Notes: generated by a model not told the origin, from the letters alone. A stretch of 64,000 nt of DNA from Hyalella azteca (GCF_000764305.2 NW_025935151.1:248001-312000), one strand, 5' to 3'; positions 46,536-58,598 are shown, counted from the stretch's first letter. Program-made: numbers and translations.

Positions 46536-46702
46536 TTCCGGATTCAGATTGCAAATGCAGTCTACGGTTCGGTAACCCGATCTCCACGCCCGCGGCTAAA
46601 GATTCGATGAATTTAAAGCAAGTCGCCTGGAGTTATACGGCAGGGAAGCAGCGGGGCTTGTGTTTCACCTTTTACAGAGGGGAGACTGTTGAATGTGCAG
46701 GT

Positions 46703-46846
46703 GCCTGCTTACCCTCTTGGCTGCTTACCCTCTTGCCTGCTTACCCTCTTGGCTGTTTACCCTCTTGCCTGCTTACCCTCTTGCCTGCTTACCCTCTTGC
46801 CTGCTTACCCTCTTGCCTGCTTACCCTCTTGCCTGCTTACTCTCTT
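46703..46846 (+). repeat. 16-bp minisatellite, 9 units
   Basis: Nine head-to-tail units of GCCTGCTTACCCTCTT with few substitutions (units 2 and 4 start GGCTG; the last has ACTC). Sixteen is not a multiple of three, so the frames running through it shift motif (LPSCLLTLLPAYPLA) and are by-products. Confidence 0.92.
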
Positions 46847-46860
46847 TGCTACTGCAACGT

Positions 46861-48635
46861 AAATTTCGCAGTAAATTATTTATAGTGAATTAAATAAACT
46901 CAGAAAGTTGTATTCTACGCTGCTTCTTGCTCCTTTACATTAACCGATTTATCTTATATATCATTTGATAGTGTATATGTGATAGTGTGAGATATTATTG
47001 GCATAGAGTATATTGATTCTATATATTGTTGTATATATGATAAAAACTTAATGATTCAATTCAGACTCAACGTAAATGAGACAATCATAACTCCACAATT
47101 AAATCTAAACTGTTCCACCTAAAAGTGAAATTTTCTTGCCATAAGAATATCGAATAATCAGTAAGATGAAATGTTAATGAGATTAGACTACTGAAAATTC
47201 TTCAGGTTTACATTGATTTGTTTATCATGTATCATGTTGCTACACTTATTATTCAGAGCGTTTGTTTAATCCAACAGAAAATAACATCAGTTTATTTATA
47301 AAACCTGCAAACTCCGGAACTCCAGTATTCAGAAAAGTATTTCTTTATTAGACTTTATGCTTCAGGATTTATGTAAGCAGATATAAATTGGTACTCATTT
47401 TGAAGTCGATGAGCTCACTGGACGCGTAATCAAAAATTCAAAACCACTCTCTATGAGAAAGACAATGTTTGCTGCTCTAGAAAATACATTTCGTGAAGTT
47501 CTGTAATATGTATTGGATATTTTTTTATTAAAATAAAAGTCCCTACATTTTTGTGCTATCAGGTTTTGAATGTTTAATTCAAAATTTTGCCATCGGCAAT
47601 TTTCAATTTAAATTAATGAATAAATGTCCATATTCACAACAACATTGAATTTGAGTAAAAAAAATAAGGTTGAGGCAAATGCAAATAGACGTACACGTCA
47701 TAGTATTTAGGAACCATTCCACTATTTTTCTAGAAACACCTCAATTCGACTAGAATTTTGCATTCCAAGAAAAAAAGCAAACTCAGCAATTTATTCGCAC
47801 CGAGGACAAAATGTTACACGAGAATTTCACATTCCTATAAAATTCTAACCCCAACCGAATCTTCCTTGCATATGTTATGAAGCCGAGAATGAAATTTCTT
47901 TTCCTGGTCTTTTTGTGAGGTTCGCTCCAATATTTGGGAGGTACCTGAAAAACTCGGGTAACAGTTTTTGCAAGTATTTCTCCTGCATGGGGTTAAGGCA
48001 AGTGAAATGCCTGCAGGCTTGAGTTGGCGGAGGACGCGACGAAAACTTCTCTTTTTCATTGAAATAAAAATTACGTAATTGCTCTTCATTCTTTGAATAG
48101 GCTGACAGGGTTGCTTAATATTCACAGTACGATGTACGCAAAATGGTCCATATTATCATTGCGGAATATTGCTGTTAATTAAATTAATAGTAAATCTTGT
48201 CTGTTTCTCTTTCCTGAATTTTTGATTAAAATTAAGCCAGGGCTTACATAGGCACACCTAAGAAAAATGTTGAAAACTACATAAAAAGTTTTGTGTCCCA
48301 ATTCGATATTTTTTTAATATAGTTTTTTGTGGTAACTCTGGAAAACACAGTATTTTCCTGAACAAATGTCATTAACTAAATATAAAAGAATTCAAAGAAA
48401 ATGAGAAGCTACTTATACCGATATTAGGACGGAAATACCTTATTTCAAAGTCTTCTGACTTAGCGATAAATTGAGAAATTTTGCCCTAGCCTTGGGGGGA
48501 TTTTAGCCGTCGCTGGTCTGCCAGACTGCAAGCATAAGCAGTCGCCCATAATTGAGTTAGCGGCGCCTGGAGCACTCTTCAGGCGCCGATGAGCCTGCCA
48601 TAATGCAGTTAGTACGAGGGTGTACTGGTGCAGTT
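46861..48635. other. AT-rich stretch between two minisatellites
   Basis: A 96-codon minus frame (47835-48125) is the only notable ORF. No start, splice or compositional support. Confidence 0.4.
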
Positions 48636-48868
48636 ACTGCACTCGCTGCAGCCGCTGCACTCGCTGCAGCCACTGCACTCGCTGCAGTCACTGCACTCGC
48701 TGCAGCCACTGCACTCGCTGCAGCCACTGCACTCGCTGCATCGCTGCTGCCACTGCACTCGCTGCTGCCACTGCACTCGCTGCTGCCACTGCACTCGCTG
48801 CTGCCACTGCACTCGCTGCAGCCACTGCACTCGCTGCAGCCACTGCACTCGCTGCACCCACTGCACTT
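48636..48868 (+). repeat. 18-bp minisatellite, about 13 units in two subtypes
   Basis: The unit is ACTGCACTCGCTGCAGCC. A middle block of about four units has CTGCTGCC in place of CTGCAGCC, flanked on both sides by the CTGCAG type. A small deletion marks the left switch (about 48735). Since 18 is divisible by three and the unit has no stop, several frames are open on both strands (Ala/Leu-rich or Cys/Ser-rich). None has supporting flanks. Confidence 0.9.
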
Positions 48869-51850
48869 GATGTTCCTGGACGTTCTATGATTACTGTAAG
48901 CGTTATGCTTCATTCTATCCTTTAATATCAGTGAATTGTATGAGAAGCTTGATGGATATTGAGAATTTTTTGCAATATCGTCATTTCGAGCGTTGTTCTC
49001 GTTCGAGATTCAAGAAATTTTATCTTTTATTAGCAGGAATCAAAATTTTAAATAAATTTCACTCCGATTTGTTCGAGTAATTCAGTAGTGGTCATTCGTT
49101 GAAGGCTCATTATAGAAGACGTCACAGGTCTCCATGCATACATCGTATCACATTAGTCTGCATATTTATGAATCAAAATTTATCAGTATTATTCTTGTTG
49201 TGTAGAAGCCTTCGGGTGATAATCACGAACTTTTCGGAGAAAAGTTTCTTCGACGATTCCTTCTTGTCCTACCAGAAGCAAATAGCGTTCATTAAAAATG
49301 CCAGTGTTTCGCTAATCAGCTATCTCCGATCAACCTATTTCCAGCATATATCACAATAAGTATTTTTATTTTTTTACACATTTTATAAAATTTTGAACCA
49401 GCAGCATAGCCTATTTACATCCAAAGCACATTTCCCAAGAGCGCGAAGTGAAGTGCTCCGGGAAATGCGTTGAATGCGAGTGAAGTCGGCGTCGTCAGCC
49501 GCGTAGAGTGAGGAGGCGAGTGAAGCACATGCACTTAAAATTGTGGAGTTTGTAAGCCGCGGGCATTCACATGTCGGTTAAATTCAAAATTTTGAACTGG
49601 TGAGTCAGCAGCGACGTGAAGTGAAATGCTGGATGAAGAGCAGGCTTTGGATTTCATTTGTTTGATATAATGTAAATAAATTGCTGTTGGTGCATCGTCA
49701 GTGACGTCAGTCGCGTCGGTAGGCGCACTAATGAGGCCGAGGCAGGACAGGAAAATTAATAAAAATTAGCGTCCCTAGGGCACAGTAAATGATGGGAGCT
49801 GCTATGCTAACAAGGACTTCGGTCAAAACAAATAATAATTTATTGACTCAGCTACCGTGCAGACTTGAGTTTAATTATTCACGCCTAATGTTTTATGAAT
49901 AATTGATTGCCCAGAGGGTGTCGTACAATGCAAGCACCTTCACAGAAGTGTACCTAACAAAATTTCATGACAGCACCAATGTTCCTGGATAATTAGTTGT
50001 TTAATAGTTATCGCATATGGAAAAATGTCCAATAATAATCATATTGTTTTCTCTAATTTACAAAAAGATAATTTCAACGTCAACTATTTTATAGAGTGGA
50101 TCGAATATCAAATTTTTCGAATTTCAAAATGCTTGACCTCAGGAAAGTTGCTACTCTGTATAAAAATAAGGTGAGCAAATTTTCAGGTCGATAGGAAAAG
50201 TTTAGGAGGTTGTATCATCGATCTGAATTTAAACATATAAAAATATTTTAAATAATTATTAATTTTTATTATAATAATCCTATAAAGAAGGAAATTATTT
50301 TTAAGCTTAAGATTTTAGCAGCTCCATATTTCACCATGTATCATACAAATCAAAATTCACTTTGACACATGGACGTTACCAGGTTGAATATCCCAAAGAA
50401 CTAAAAAAATAATGTTAACTTAAATTATATAATATTCAGTATAATTATATATTATATAATTTACGATAAGACAACATAAAAGTTATTCAAAATTATCTTA
50501 GGATAATATTGATATCCTAAGATACAAAAAAATTACTAATTATCTTGCTTAAATGAATGTTGAACCGGTGTGAAACATGATCTGAGCGAGCACCAAGCGC
50601 TGGGTGCGCGAGGCACTTTCAGCGAATTTCAGTTGTTGAAGTTCAGCTGACGCATTTAATATGGCTATATCAACGCGTAAGTTAGATGAATATACACTTT
50701 TCAATCGTGTATGTGACTTGAGCGACAAAAAAGTCCTCACACATAAAGATTTAATTAAGTGCAGTATTTACAGAAAATTTTACTACTTAAAATAAATTTT
50801 GGTGGCAAAAATCCATCAATACGTAATGTTTGTGGAGTTGTGACTTGAGAATTTTGAAGTTCTAAAACAAAGTTTTGCTGACAGATATTTACCACGATGA
50901 AATTTGATCTATATGTTACTAGATAACATATGACTGTATTAAAATTTCAAGTCTGAAAATAAATTTAGGTTTTATAGATTCAAATTTGAAAAATTCTATG
51001 TTCAATTGAACAATTTCATTATTTGTTGATTCAGATTAATGTTACAACCTCAAAACCTTTTCATATCGACCTAAAATTTTACATGGCTTATTTTTACACT
51101 GAGTAGTAACTTTCCTGAGGCCAAACATTTTGAAATTTGAACATTTTTATTTTTACCCCATGAAACGAGCCACCCAAACATTTAATTTAGGCAGTATGCT
51201 GTGGCATATGAAGCTATCTATATGACGACCGACAACCAATGCACCCAATTGCCCTTGTTCGGAAAGTTATTTGCACTGAAGGTGGGATAACATAACTAAA
51301 ATTCAAGCAAACTAAAACTGTGGAGCTTGGAAATTTGGCGATGGTTTCAAAGGAGACGAAACTAACCACTGGCTTTTTCCGCACAAGAAATTAACTTATT
51401 TCGGATTACTTTATCATAATAACAAACATTTTTGCTCGAGTAATAAATTTACTACCATTAAAAATACATGCAACGTTTCTATCATAATATTATAACAAGT
51501 GAAACTCAATTTTAATATGATAAATTCAGAGTCTTTTAAGCAATTCAGTATAATTCATATAAATTTGGAACATATAATACACATTTAAAAATTTCCTCGT
51601 AAATTGTCAGTCGGTAAGCGCCAAGTCGAAATTCATACTGCAAAAAATTTAGAAAGCAAAGGAAATAAAGCAATCGATTTTTACATGTTTTCTGTCAGAT
51701 ATGTATCGCAGATTTTTCATTCCGTCTAACAAAATTACCTAAAGAAACTCGTATCAGCCGGATTTTAAAGGATAATGTGCAACCTAGTTCCAGATTATTC
51801 GTCATATGAGCACCGAACAGTAATTACTAGTATATTTCTGCACTTATCTA
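48869..51850. other. AT-rich stretch with one CpG-rich patch
   Basis: At 49430-49630 GC and CpG rise abruptly, and motifs like GCGAGTGAAG recur several times. A phrase like AAAATTTTGAAC occurs on both sides (about 49388 and 49590). It could be a promoter patch or an old repeat. The rest is featureless. Confidence 0.35.
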
Positions 51851-52072
51851 TAAGGTGTAAGGTGTAAAGGGTAGACTAGTGGGTGTCATGAAGGGTAGAC
51901 TATAGGGTGTGATGGAGGGTAGACAATAGGGTGTTATGGAGGGTAGACTATGGGGTGTGATGGAGGGTAGACAATAGGGTGTTATGGAGGGTAGACTATG
52001 GGGTGTGATGGAGGGTAGACTATGGGGTGTGATGGAGGGTAGACAATAGGGTGTGATGGAGGGTAGATGTTC
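51851..52072 (+). repeat. 24-bp G-rich minisatellite, 8 units with 48-bp higher-order period
   Basis: There are eight 24-bp units beginning GGGTGT at 51881, 51905, 51929 and every 24 bp to 52049, plus degenerate half-units before 51881. Units 2-3 and 4-5 are identical 48-bp pairs that alternate GTGATGG...ACAATA and GTTATGG...ACTATG. The + strand is purine-rich and G-rich. Confidence 0.9.
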
Positions 52073-53660
52073 GTGCTTGTGAGCTCCTTGCGCCTAGCGC
52101 CTCTCGCGAGGGTTCTAACTGCGCCTCCGAGGCCCTCACTGCCTCTGGCAGGGACCTTGCGTCATCAAGCGCCAGACGAGTATTTATTCTTTTTCAAAAT
52201 ATATAGATTTTATCTTTTTTGGGAAAAATTCTTTATGCAAATTTCGTTTAGAAATTATTTATTTGATCTTCAGTTGGTTTGTATCTATTTGTAGCGCTGC
52301 AAATTTGGTATTGCAAATTCGTTCATGAGTTTTTCATTTTATTATCGTGTTTGGCTAATTTTTAGTTGTGGTTCTAGATCGTGATGTTTTACTTCGTCCC
52401 TAATCTGGCCACGTAGAATATTGACTTTAATAAAAAATAAAGAATAAAATGTCATCGTAGCATACTTATATTATATTCCTTTTGTTCTGATCGCACGATC
52501 CACATTTCATTTTCCTGAAAAATTGAAAAAATTGTCTGTCTCTAATCGAATATTGGGATACTTTCGGCAGCATCGTAATATCGCTCTTTTATGATTACTC
52601 AAGAATAAAACTGCACACAAAATGTTTAAGTTGACTTTTGTGCGACATGATCCATCTCAAAGACACCACTCGAAGTTCTGAAGACACAACTCAAGAAATT
52701 TTTCGTCTAACTTTCTGGTCTCGACTAAGCTTGACCTAATACAATAAGCCTAGATCTCTCATACCGCGGCAGGAAAGAACAAGAATTCCTTCTTGTGTCT
52801 CGACGAGTTCTATGAAACACAATGTCTCGCTGCGCTCCTCGAGGCTTCTTTTACCGTGCAGTATAACAAAGGAAGGAAGCTCCCTGAGTATGTGAGACCA
52901 AAAAATTATGACAAATGTGTATCCACAGAAATTAAACGAAGATTTTTACACTTAATTCAGAGATCAAGCTTTTAGTAATAATAAAGTTTTTTAAAAACTG
53001 TTGGAATTGCTGGTGATATTCAATGGAGGAAATTGACCAGAATAAGACAATGGCAGGATGATATCGAAAAATATTTAAGAGAAGTAAGGGAGAAAATATT
53101 CATAGTACAGTATGTGTGGTACGAGGGAACGGAAGTGATGTGATGAATAAAAATATAAAACGCATATATTTAAATCTATTGAAACCGGTATTTCAGGTTT
53201 TTTAGACACTCAATCGTTGCACAGTCTATGCATGGATGCTAATGCTATGCAGAAGATTTAGAACCCTTTTTTTCAAATATTATTTTTCGTTGAGTGCATT
53301 TTTCAACGTCGGTGCCATCGAAAGCCACATGATAAATAGATTAGATAAAGATCCCACACCGCGATTTAATTTCAACGGAACTTATGATGGAGACAATCTC
53401 TCACGACCAGAGCGCCTGAAAATTGCAAATGACGTGTATAGTCTCACTAAATTCAATGAAGACTGTAAGAAGAAAAAAATTTCACTTCAGGACATTGCAA
53501 TTTTAACCCAGGTTTGTGCAGGCGTTATATGAAATCGATTGAGAGCAATTATTTGTCAAGAACTACACTGATCTCAGTTATTGTGCAATGTATTTCAGTC
53601 CTGGAGCTGATACAGCAGAGTTCTGACTATAGAATTTCCGTGATGACGAAGAATGCAGCA
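52073..53660. other. GC-rich patch, then AT-rich DNA
   Basis: Immediately after the 24-bp array, 52073-52190 is strongly GC-rich (CTCCTTGCGCCTAGCGCCTC) and then reverts to AT-rich DNA. A 98-codon + frame at 53236-53532 (DKDPTPRFNFNGTYDGDNLS) is possible coding sequence without splice support. Confidence 0.3.
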
Positions 53661-53661
53661 T

Positions 53662-54138
53662 TTATGGCCGTATATGGCGATGCACGCTGGAAGCGCAACA
53701 TACGCTTAGGCTCAATGCACGAGCGCGTAGCACCGCTGAGTACACACGGCAAGGCGATGCTTGCAACACAAAGGGTCCAAGTCTGGCGTACATGTTTGTT
53801 CTAATTAAGGAGAATTTACTCGAGTGTATCCCCGTTCTCGTTAATTCTTCGTAATGGCGGCTCTCATAGAGGCTGCCGAGAAGCGGCTTTGTGTGTCTTT
53901 GAACGCACGCTCGGATGAGGCCAAATGAGAGAGAATGCCAGCTTGTAATCAACGGAGTCACGGCACATGCCATTGTCTCCTCGAGAAATGCTACTGAGCC
54001 TATAGATCCTTTGGCAAATTCTGCTTCGCCTGCGCCAATGAAGGATTCCCACGCACAAAAATCCTTCGACATAAAGACATTATTTCTCTTCCGGGTAAAT
54101 GAGCAGCAAGCCATAAATGATTCACCGGTTATTTTCAA
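53662..54138 (-). CDS. Long minus-strand ORF, function unknown
   Basis: The frame is open for about 169 codons stop to stop. The first ATG in reasonable position is near 54114 (MACCSFTRKRNNVFMSKDFC). The local DNA is richer in GC than average, which lengthens chance frames. The opposite strand is also open for 87 codons (53915-54178) and carries a possible donor (TTCCGG/GTAAATGAG near 54093). I see no domain or signal peptide. It could be a gene, an old coding fragment, or a chance frame. Confidence 0.2.
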   Translation of the reverse strand: MKITGESFMACCSFTRKRNNVFMSKDFCAWESFIGAGEAEFAKGSIGSVAFLEETMACAVTPLITSWHSLSFGLIRACVQRHTKPLLGSLYESRHYEELTRTGIHSSKFSLIRTNMYARLGPFVLQASPCRVYSAVLRARALSLSVCCASSVHRHIRP

Positions 54139-54178
54139 ATTCTTTTCTAGGCTTCGATGCAGCTATTTCGCAGTTTAA

Positions 54179-56115
54179 CTATATATTATTTATTGCTTAT
54201 GAAACTTTTCCTCTTTCGAATATTGATGGTACATTGATACAACTAGCTCCCAAATATAATCATGTTATTTTAATATAATATTTTAAGCGTGTCTTTAATT
54301 TAATTCGTTATTTATTCGGTTCTGATCGCACGATGAAAATATTCAGTCTCAACTTCTTAATTCCCAATATAGAAGCAATGATACACATCCTCAGATTTTG
54401 AATGAATAAGATATAATCAGTATTACTTCTCTGGGAAAAACATCTCTTCTATCATACCAGGAGATAAATCGACGCTATTTCAGCTGCAAGTCCTAAGGAA
54501 TACTCATTTTCCCTTTTGTTGTATCATAATTTCGATTTTCTCTGACATTTTTTTTATGCATTCTCGGAAGATAATCATTCACAAAATCATGCGGTTTTTA
54601 ATTAGCCATGCATAGTTAGCGAGAAATGTGTAAAACAAATTAGGAAAATTGTTAAAGTAACGAATATAATTTCGATGCCCTAAACATGAACTAAAAAATA
54701 TATTATTGACCATTTCTCACGCGAAGCCTCGCCTTCGATGACAAAGTCCCACTGATAAAAATTCTCCTTAGGAAGCAGCGAAAAACGCCTGTTTTTTGCC
54801 TTTAAATTTGGGTTCGGAGGTTGAGAGGATATCGAGTTCCTTCCTGCCGCCAAAGGAGCGAAAGAAATTCCGCGACCCTCGTCCTTTATTCTCGGCAGTT
54901 ACGAGCAAGAAAGTAACTCAGCATCTCCATAACTTAGACTCGATTGGCGCACTTGGAATTTCAAATTTTATGTAAATTAAAACGGGGTTCCAGTCATATT
55001 AGAAGGAAACTGGATTGTTGAAGATGCCGGTAATTCTCTTCTCAGGTAGCAGAATTCGAATATCAAACCATACTCGAATGATTTTTTTCTTTTTTAGAAG
55101 GAGATTCTTTCAGGATTTGTACATTTTATTGCGTTAAAAAATGTTTATTGCGGATCACGAACTAAACTAGTATAATTTTGAGCATAAGCATACGATGTGG
55201 ATAGAGATAACAATGGATGATTTTACATTCATATTCAATTTTTGGCGGTGAAGCTACTTCACCGATAATACATAATGAATGAGTGTCCCCCAAGATGCAG
55301 TGCATCCAATGCGTGAACAGAAACTGCACCGATAATATTTTTTATTCGGTCTTTACTATTTTAAATTTGGAACATTTTCAGGACACAGATTTACTAGAAG
55401 AATGAAGTGCTAATGCTTATTTAATCCAATATTTATAGTTATGCTAAGCATCAAACTGCATTAAAATTTGTAATATCGATGTTATGAAATTTCCATTAAC
55501 AACACAATTAATTACACACGGCAGGTCTCAAATGAATCATCTCGACATGAGTAATTATACAAAGTGACTTAACAGCATTTAAATTAAAGTTTTGTGGAAT
55601 TCTGCATGCGTGATGGTGAGTTGAATTGTTATATCTCACTCTAGTTCTAGTTCTCGGACAAATTTACGGCCGGACTCGCGGCCGGTCTTCCTAATATTCA
55701 TATGGCCAATACTCATTTACACAAGCGCCTTATGTTCGTGTGTGCTAAAATAAATATAGGGTGTATTGTTTAACAGAATAAAGTAGAGTAAGTTTTGAAA
55801 GAGCGTTAGTTTCACGCGCCATCAAAAGTGAAATCTAATATAAATCAGCTGGGTTGGAGGAGGAACACGACCGCACAGACGTGACCACATCCGATTCCAT
55901 TCTGAGCTCTGAGGGAGTCGAAGAGTTTGATCAAAATCTGCTCTGCGGCAATAGCCGTTTATTTAACCTAACGATAAGGTGCACGCGCGTGCACATTTAT
56001 TTAAGTAGCTAGTTGTAATTAATAACTAAGTGAATACTTAAAGCTAAAGACCTATACTAAAGTGGTCGATATTTAAGTAGTATCTATCGTAGGTCTTGTA
56101 TGCGTCTTCTTCCAG
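54179..56115. other. AT-rich stretch
   Basis: No gene is supported. A possible microexon follows at 56116. Confidence 0.4.
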
Positions 56116-56130
56116 CTGTTCTCAAGTGGC

Positions 56131-57292
56131 GTAAGTAAACTATAAGCTAAGTAAATGAGTCTACTGACTGTTGAGCGTACTCCTGTAATTGTTTTCTTGC
56201 TAAATGCGCCTTTGTAACCTTACTACCTTCATATCATTTGAACGTAAGGATTGAAATGGCTTGCGTGTCAGAAGTTATCCTTTGAGAAGGGATCTATTTT
56301 TAGTTTTACTTATCGTTAAATTAACTTAAAGCCTCATTGCCAGAAGAAATGAATTGCACTGTTGGCAGGTCTATAGGAATGAAAATATTGAATTGAGGCA
56401 GATCTGAAAAGCGGTGGGGTTCTATATGATGAACAATGTTATCCATTCATGAGCAATAATTACCGCAAGGAGCCGAGGCGAAAGGTAATCTGTGGGTTAA
56501 ATCTTTACTCTCTGCTTTGCAAGAAAATTAATACTTGGAAATTCAGCGTAATTATTCAGCGTGAAGGTTCTAGAAAATGCACGTAAGACTTGCTGGCTGT
56601 CCGTGGCTGTGCTTACATGCTCGTGTAATTCGATTTAGCTTGGGTCCTCGAGCGCTTTCGACCAGAACTTAGAGAAACGCATTCAGCTGAAACGCAAAGT
56701 GGGCAAGAATTAACTGTATTCCTTCGATTTAGCGGGATATCTTCTGGCTCCTGGGAAACTGGTTATTTAATAGAATTATGATTGCTTACATTCTGCCAGA
56801 CTTTATATATGGTGAAATTTCCTAGTTATATGAAGAGGAACTCTCATCTGTCAGACGTGCAATATTGATAAGCATGGGCTCTTAAATAATTAGGTGTTGA
56901 ATGCTTCTGCACTTCTTCAGTTTCAGCGCACTGTTCGCTATGCCCATGAACGTGTTAATTTTACTCAATTTACCTTGATGAGGAATGCAATGAAGTCTAT
57001 GGTAAACGAAGGCCATTAGCATCCTTGAGTCTGCCATGAAGTTTTCCGGGTGTTCCTATCCGTTGACAAGACGTCAGCACCGTGTGCAATAGGTGGCTCA
57101 GAAATAACGACCAGCTCCTTAAAGTCAAAATTGCCTTGACGCAACGAGTCTGAATTTACTAATTTTGGCAATATTTTAGGCTAAAGCGTCGGTAGATCAT
57201 CGCCGAAAATGCAGTATTAACCTTGACTTGTCAAAACTACAGAATTGAAAATATTGTATGAATGTTTTATTGGACGTGAAATAAAAAACTCT
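56131..57292. other. Upstream region of the 415-codon gene
   Basis: No coding frame is supported. It presumably holds the promoter and/or a 5' intron of that gene. No core promoter motif could be assigned with confidence. Confidence 0.35.
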
Positions 57293-57307
57293 TTTCCCTT
57301 CAAACAG
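57293..57307 (+). promoter_or_regulatory. 3' splice site upstream of the 415-codon frame
   Basis: A pyrimidine tract followed by CAG ends at 57307. It sits 43 nt before the ATG at 57351, which implies an upstream non-coding exon. Confidence 0.45.
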
Positions 57308-57350
57308 GTTTGCTGGCTTCGTACGGAGAATTGGCTGACGTGATTGAAAG

Positions 57351-58598
57351 ATGCCTTCGTCCATCCAGGCTTCGGAATCTTGTCATGAGATGCAGACAAG
57401 AACTTGCATGAATGACAAAACTGACCCGGAAGGTTATTTGGACTTGTGGCTTAGTTCAAGTTTTCCTGTTCTATGCAACTTGCTTGACCAAATAACGGAA
57501 GATTCTGAGCCATCGGCAGGATTGAACGGTTCGAACAACGCCGCGAACGCATTGAAGGATCTGTTCGGCAAAGAAAATGTGACGGAGAGAAGGATACAAA
57601 CTTTTCCAGAAGTAGGCATCACGGTACCGCGTTATAAACCCGAAGATAAATTCGTCTCCACAGAAAAATGTCAAGAAATGGAAGTTTCCGTTGTTCCTCC
57701 AGATTCTCTGCACTCTTCTAAATTGGAAGAGCAAATGCCTCTTGCTCATAATTTGGTAGAGCAAGAGTTTAGCTATGCTGAGTATCATGAGCACGAACAT
57801 TCCTGTCGCAGCGGGCTGGTGCAACTATGTTCTGGGCCTAAAGTATCAATTTTTCGTACGATAGACAATAAAGTGAGGGAAATGGACGCCATAATCAAAA
57901 ACCCTGCTTTGATGTTGGGGGCAACGATACTAGAAACCTGCACCTTGAATCTTCCCGGTCCATACACCCTCAATAGGCCAGTGAGGAACGTTAAATTAGA
58001 ATCCAACAGATACACTTTAGACGTTCTTGGTCTCTTCATCTTGCTAGTAGACACGATTCTTGCTGCGAATGCAGTAGCACACGTGATGTACAAAGGCGCT
58101 TCAGTACCTTTGGAATTTTCACAAGATATTGTGAAGATAGTGTCAGCCATTCAATCGGGTTTTCCAAAAATATTTTCAGAGCTGCAGAAGCTTGTCATGT
58201 ATTCAACTGTGACTTCAATCCTCCGAAAAGCCCCTTTCAAGTGGAACAAATGCATGATATACGTATTGGAAGATTTAATAATTCATCCACTAAAACCATC
58301 ATTCGGTAACTCCATTGAATTGGAGTTCCTCGCAATGATACTACAGAAACGTGCTAAGAATTTATTGAAGTTATTCTCGTCAGAAAAATTTTCCTGTATA
58401 TTCAACTCGACACAACATCGCACGGTCATCCAGCGACTCTGCCATCAGCCTCCGACGGAGGACGCGGCGAGCTTCATGAAGATTTCGGCGATGAACTGCT
58501 TGGAGGGCCATCGGGTGAAACCAATTAGGTTTGAGGTCAAGGATAAGTTGGTTGAGACGTACTTGCGAGATATATTTGTTTCGTACAAAGATTTTTAA
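57351..58598 (+). CDS. Uncharacterised 415-residue protein, single long coding exon
   Basis: This is by far the longest open frame in the window (415 codons plus TAA) and is clearly richer in GC than its surroundings. I chose the ATG at 57351 because the same frame has a stop (TGA) two codons upstream. A pyrimidine-rich 3' splice site ends at 57307 (CTTTTCCCTTCAAACAG), so the ATG probably lies about 43 nt into an exon that begins with 5' UTR. Residues 1-165 are polar and acidic, with a His/Glu cluster near 145-150 (YHEHEH). From about 170 the protein looks helical. Residues 223-247 (LDVLGLFILLVDTILAANAV and onward) are hydrophobic but contain Asp residues, which suggests a buried amphipathic helix more than a membrane span. 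There is no N-terminal signal peptide. Eleven or so cysteines show no zinc-finger spacing. The C-terminus (KLVETYLRDIFVSYKDF) is charged. I recognise no family. An AATAAA at 59014 is a possible poly(A) signal. Confidence 0.85.
   Translation: MPSSIQASESCHEMQTRTCMNDKTDPEGYLDLWLSSSFPVLCNLLDQITEDSEPSAGLNGSNNAANALKDLFGKENVTERRIQTFPEVGITVPRYKPEDKFVSTEKCQEMEVSVVPPDSLHSSKLEEQMPLAHNLVEQEFSYAEYHEHEHSCRSGLVQLCSGPKVSIFRTIDNKVREMDAIIKNPALMLGATILETCTLNLPGPYTLNRPVRNVKLESNRYTLDVLGLFILLVDTILAANAVAHVMYKGASVPLEFSQDIVKIVSAIQSGFPKIFSELQKLVMYSTVTSILRKAPFKWNKCMIYVLEDLIIHPLKPSFGNSIELEFLAMILQKRAKNLLKLFSSEKFSCIFNSTQHRTVIQRLCHQPPTEDAASFMKISAMNCLEGHRVKPIRFEVKDKLVETYLRDIFVSYKDF

Noticed and set aside
46466..46893. 139- and 66-codon + frames over the 16-bp repeat
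   Set aside because: The unit is not divisible by three, so the repeated peptide is a by-product. No coding features outside the repeat.
48557..48925. Five overlapping Cys/Ser-, Ala- or Leu-rich frames
   Set aside because: They are by-products of the 18-bp minisatellite, open in many frames with no start context or unique coding flank.
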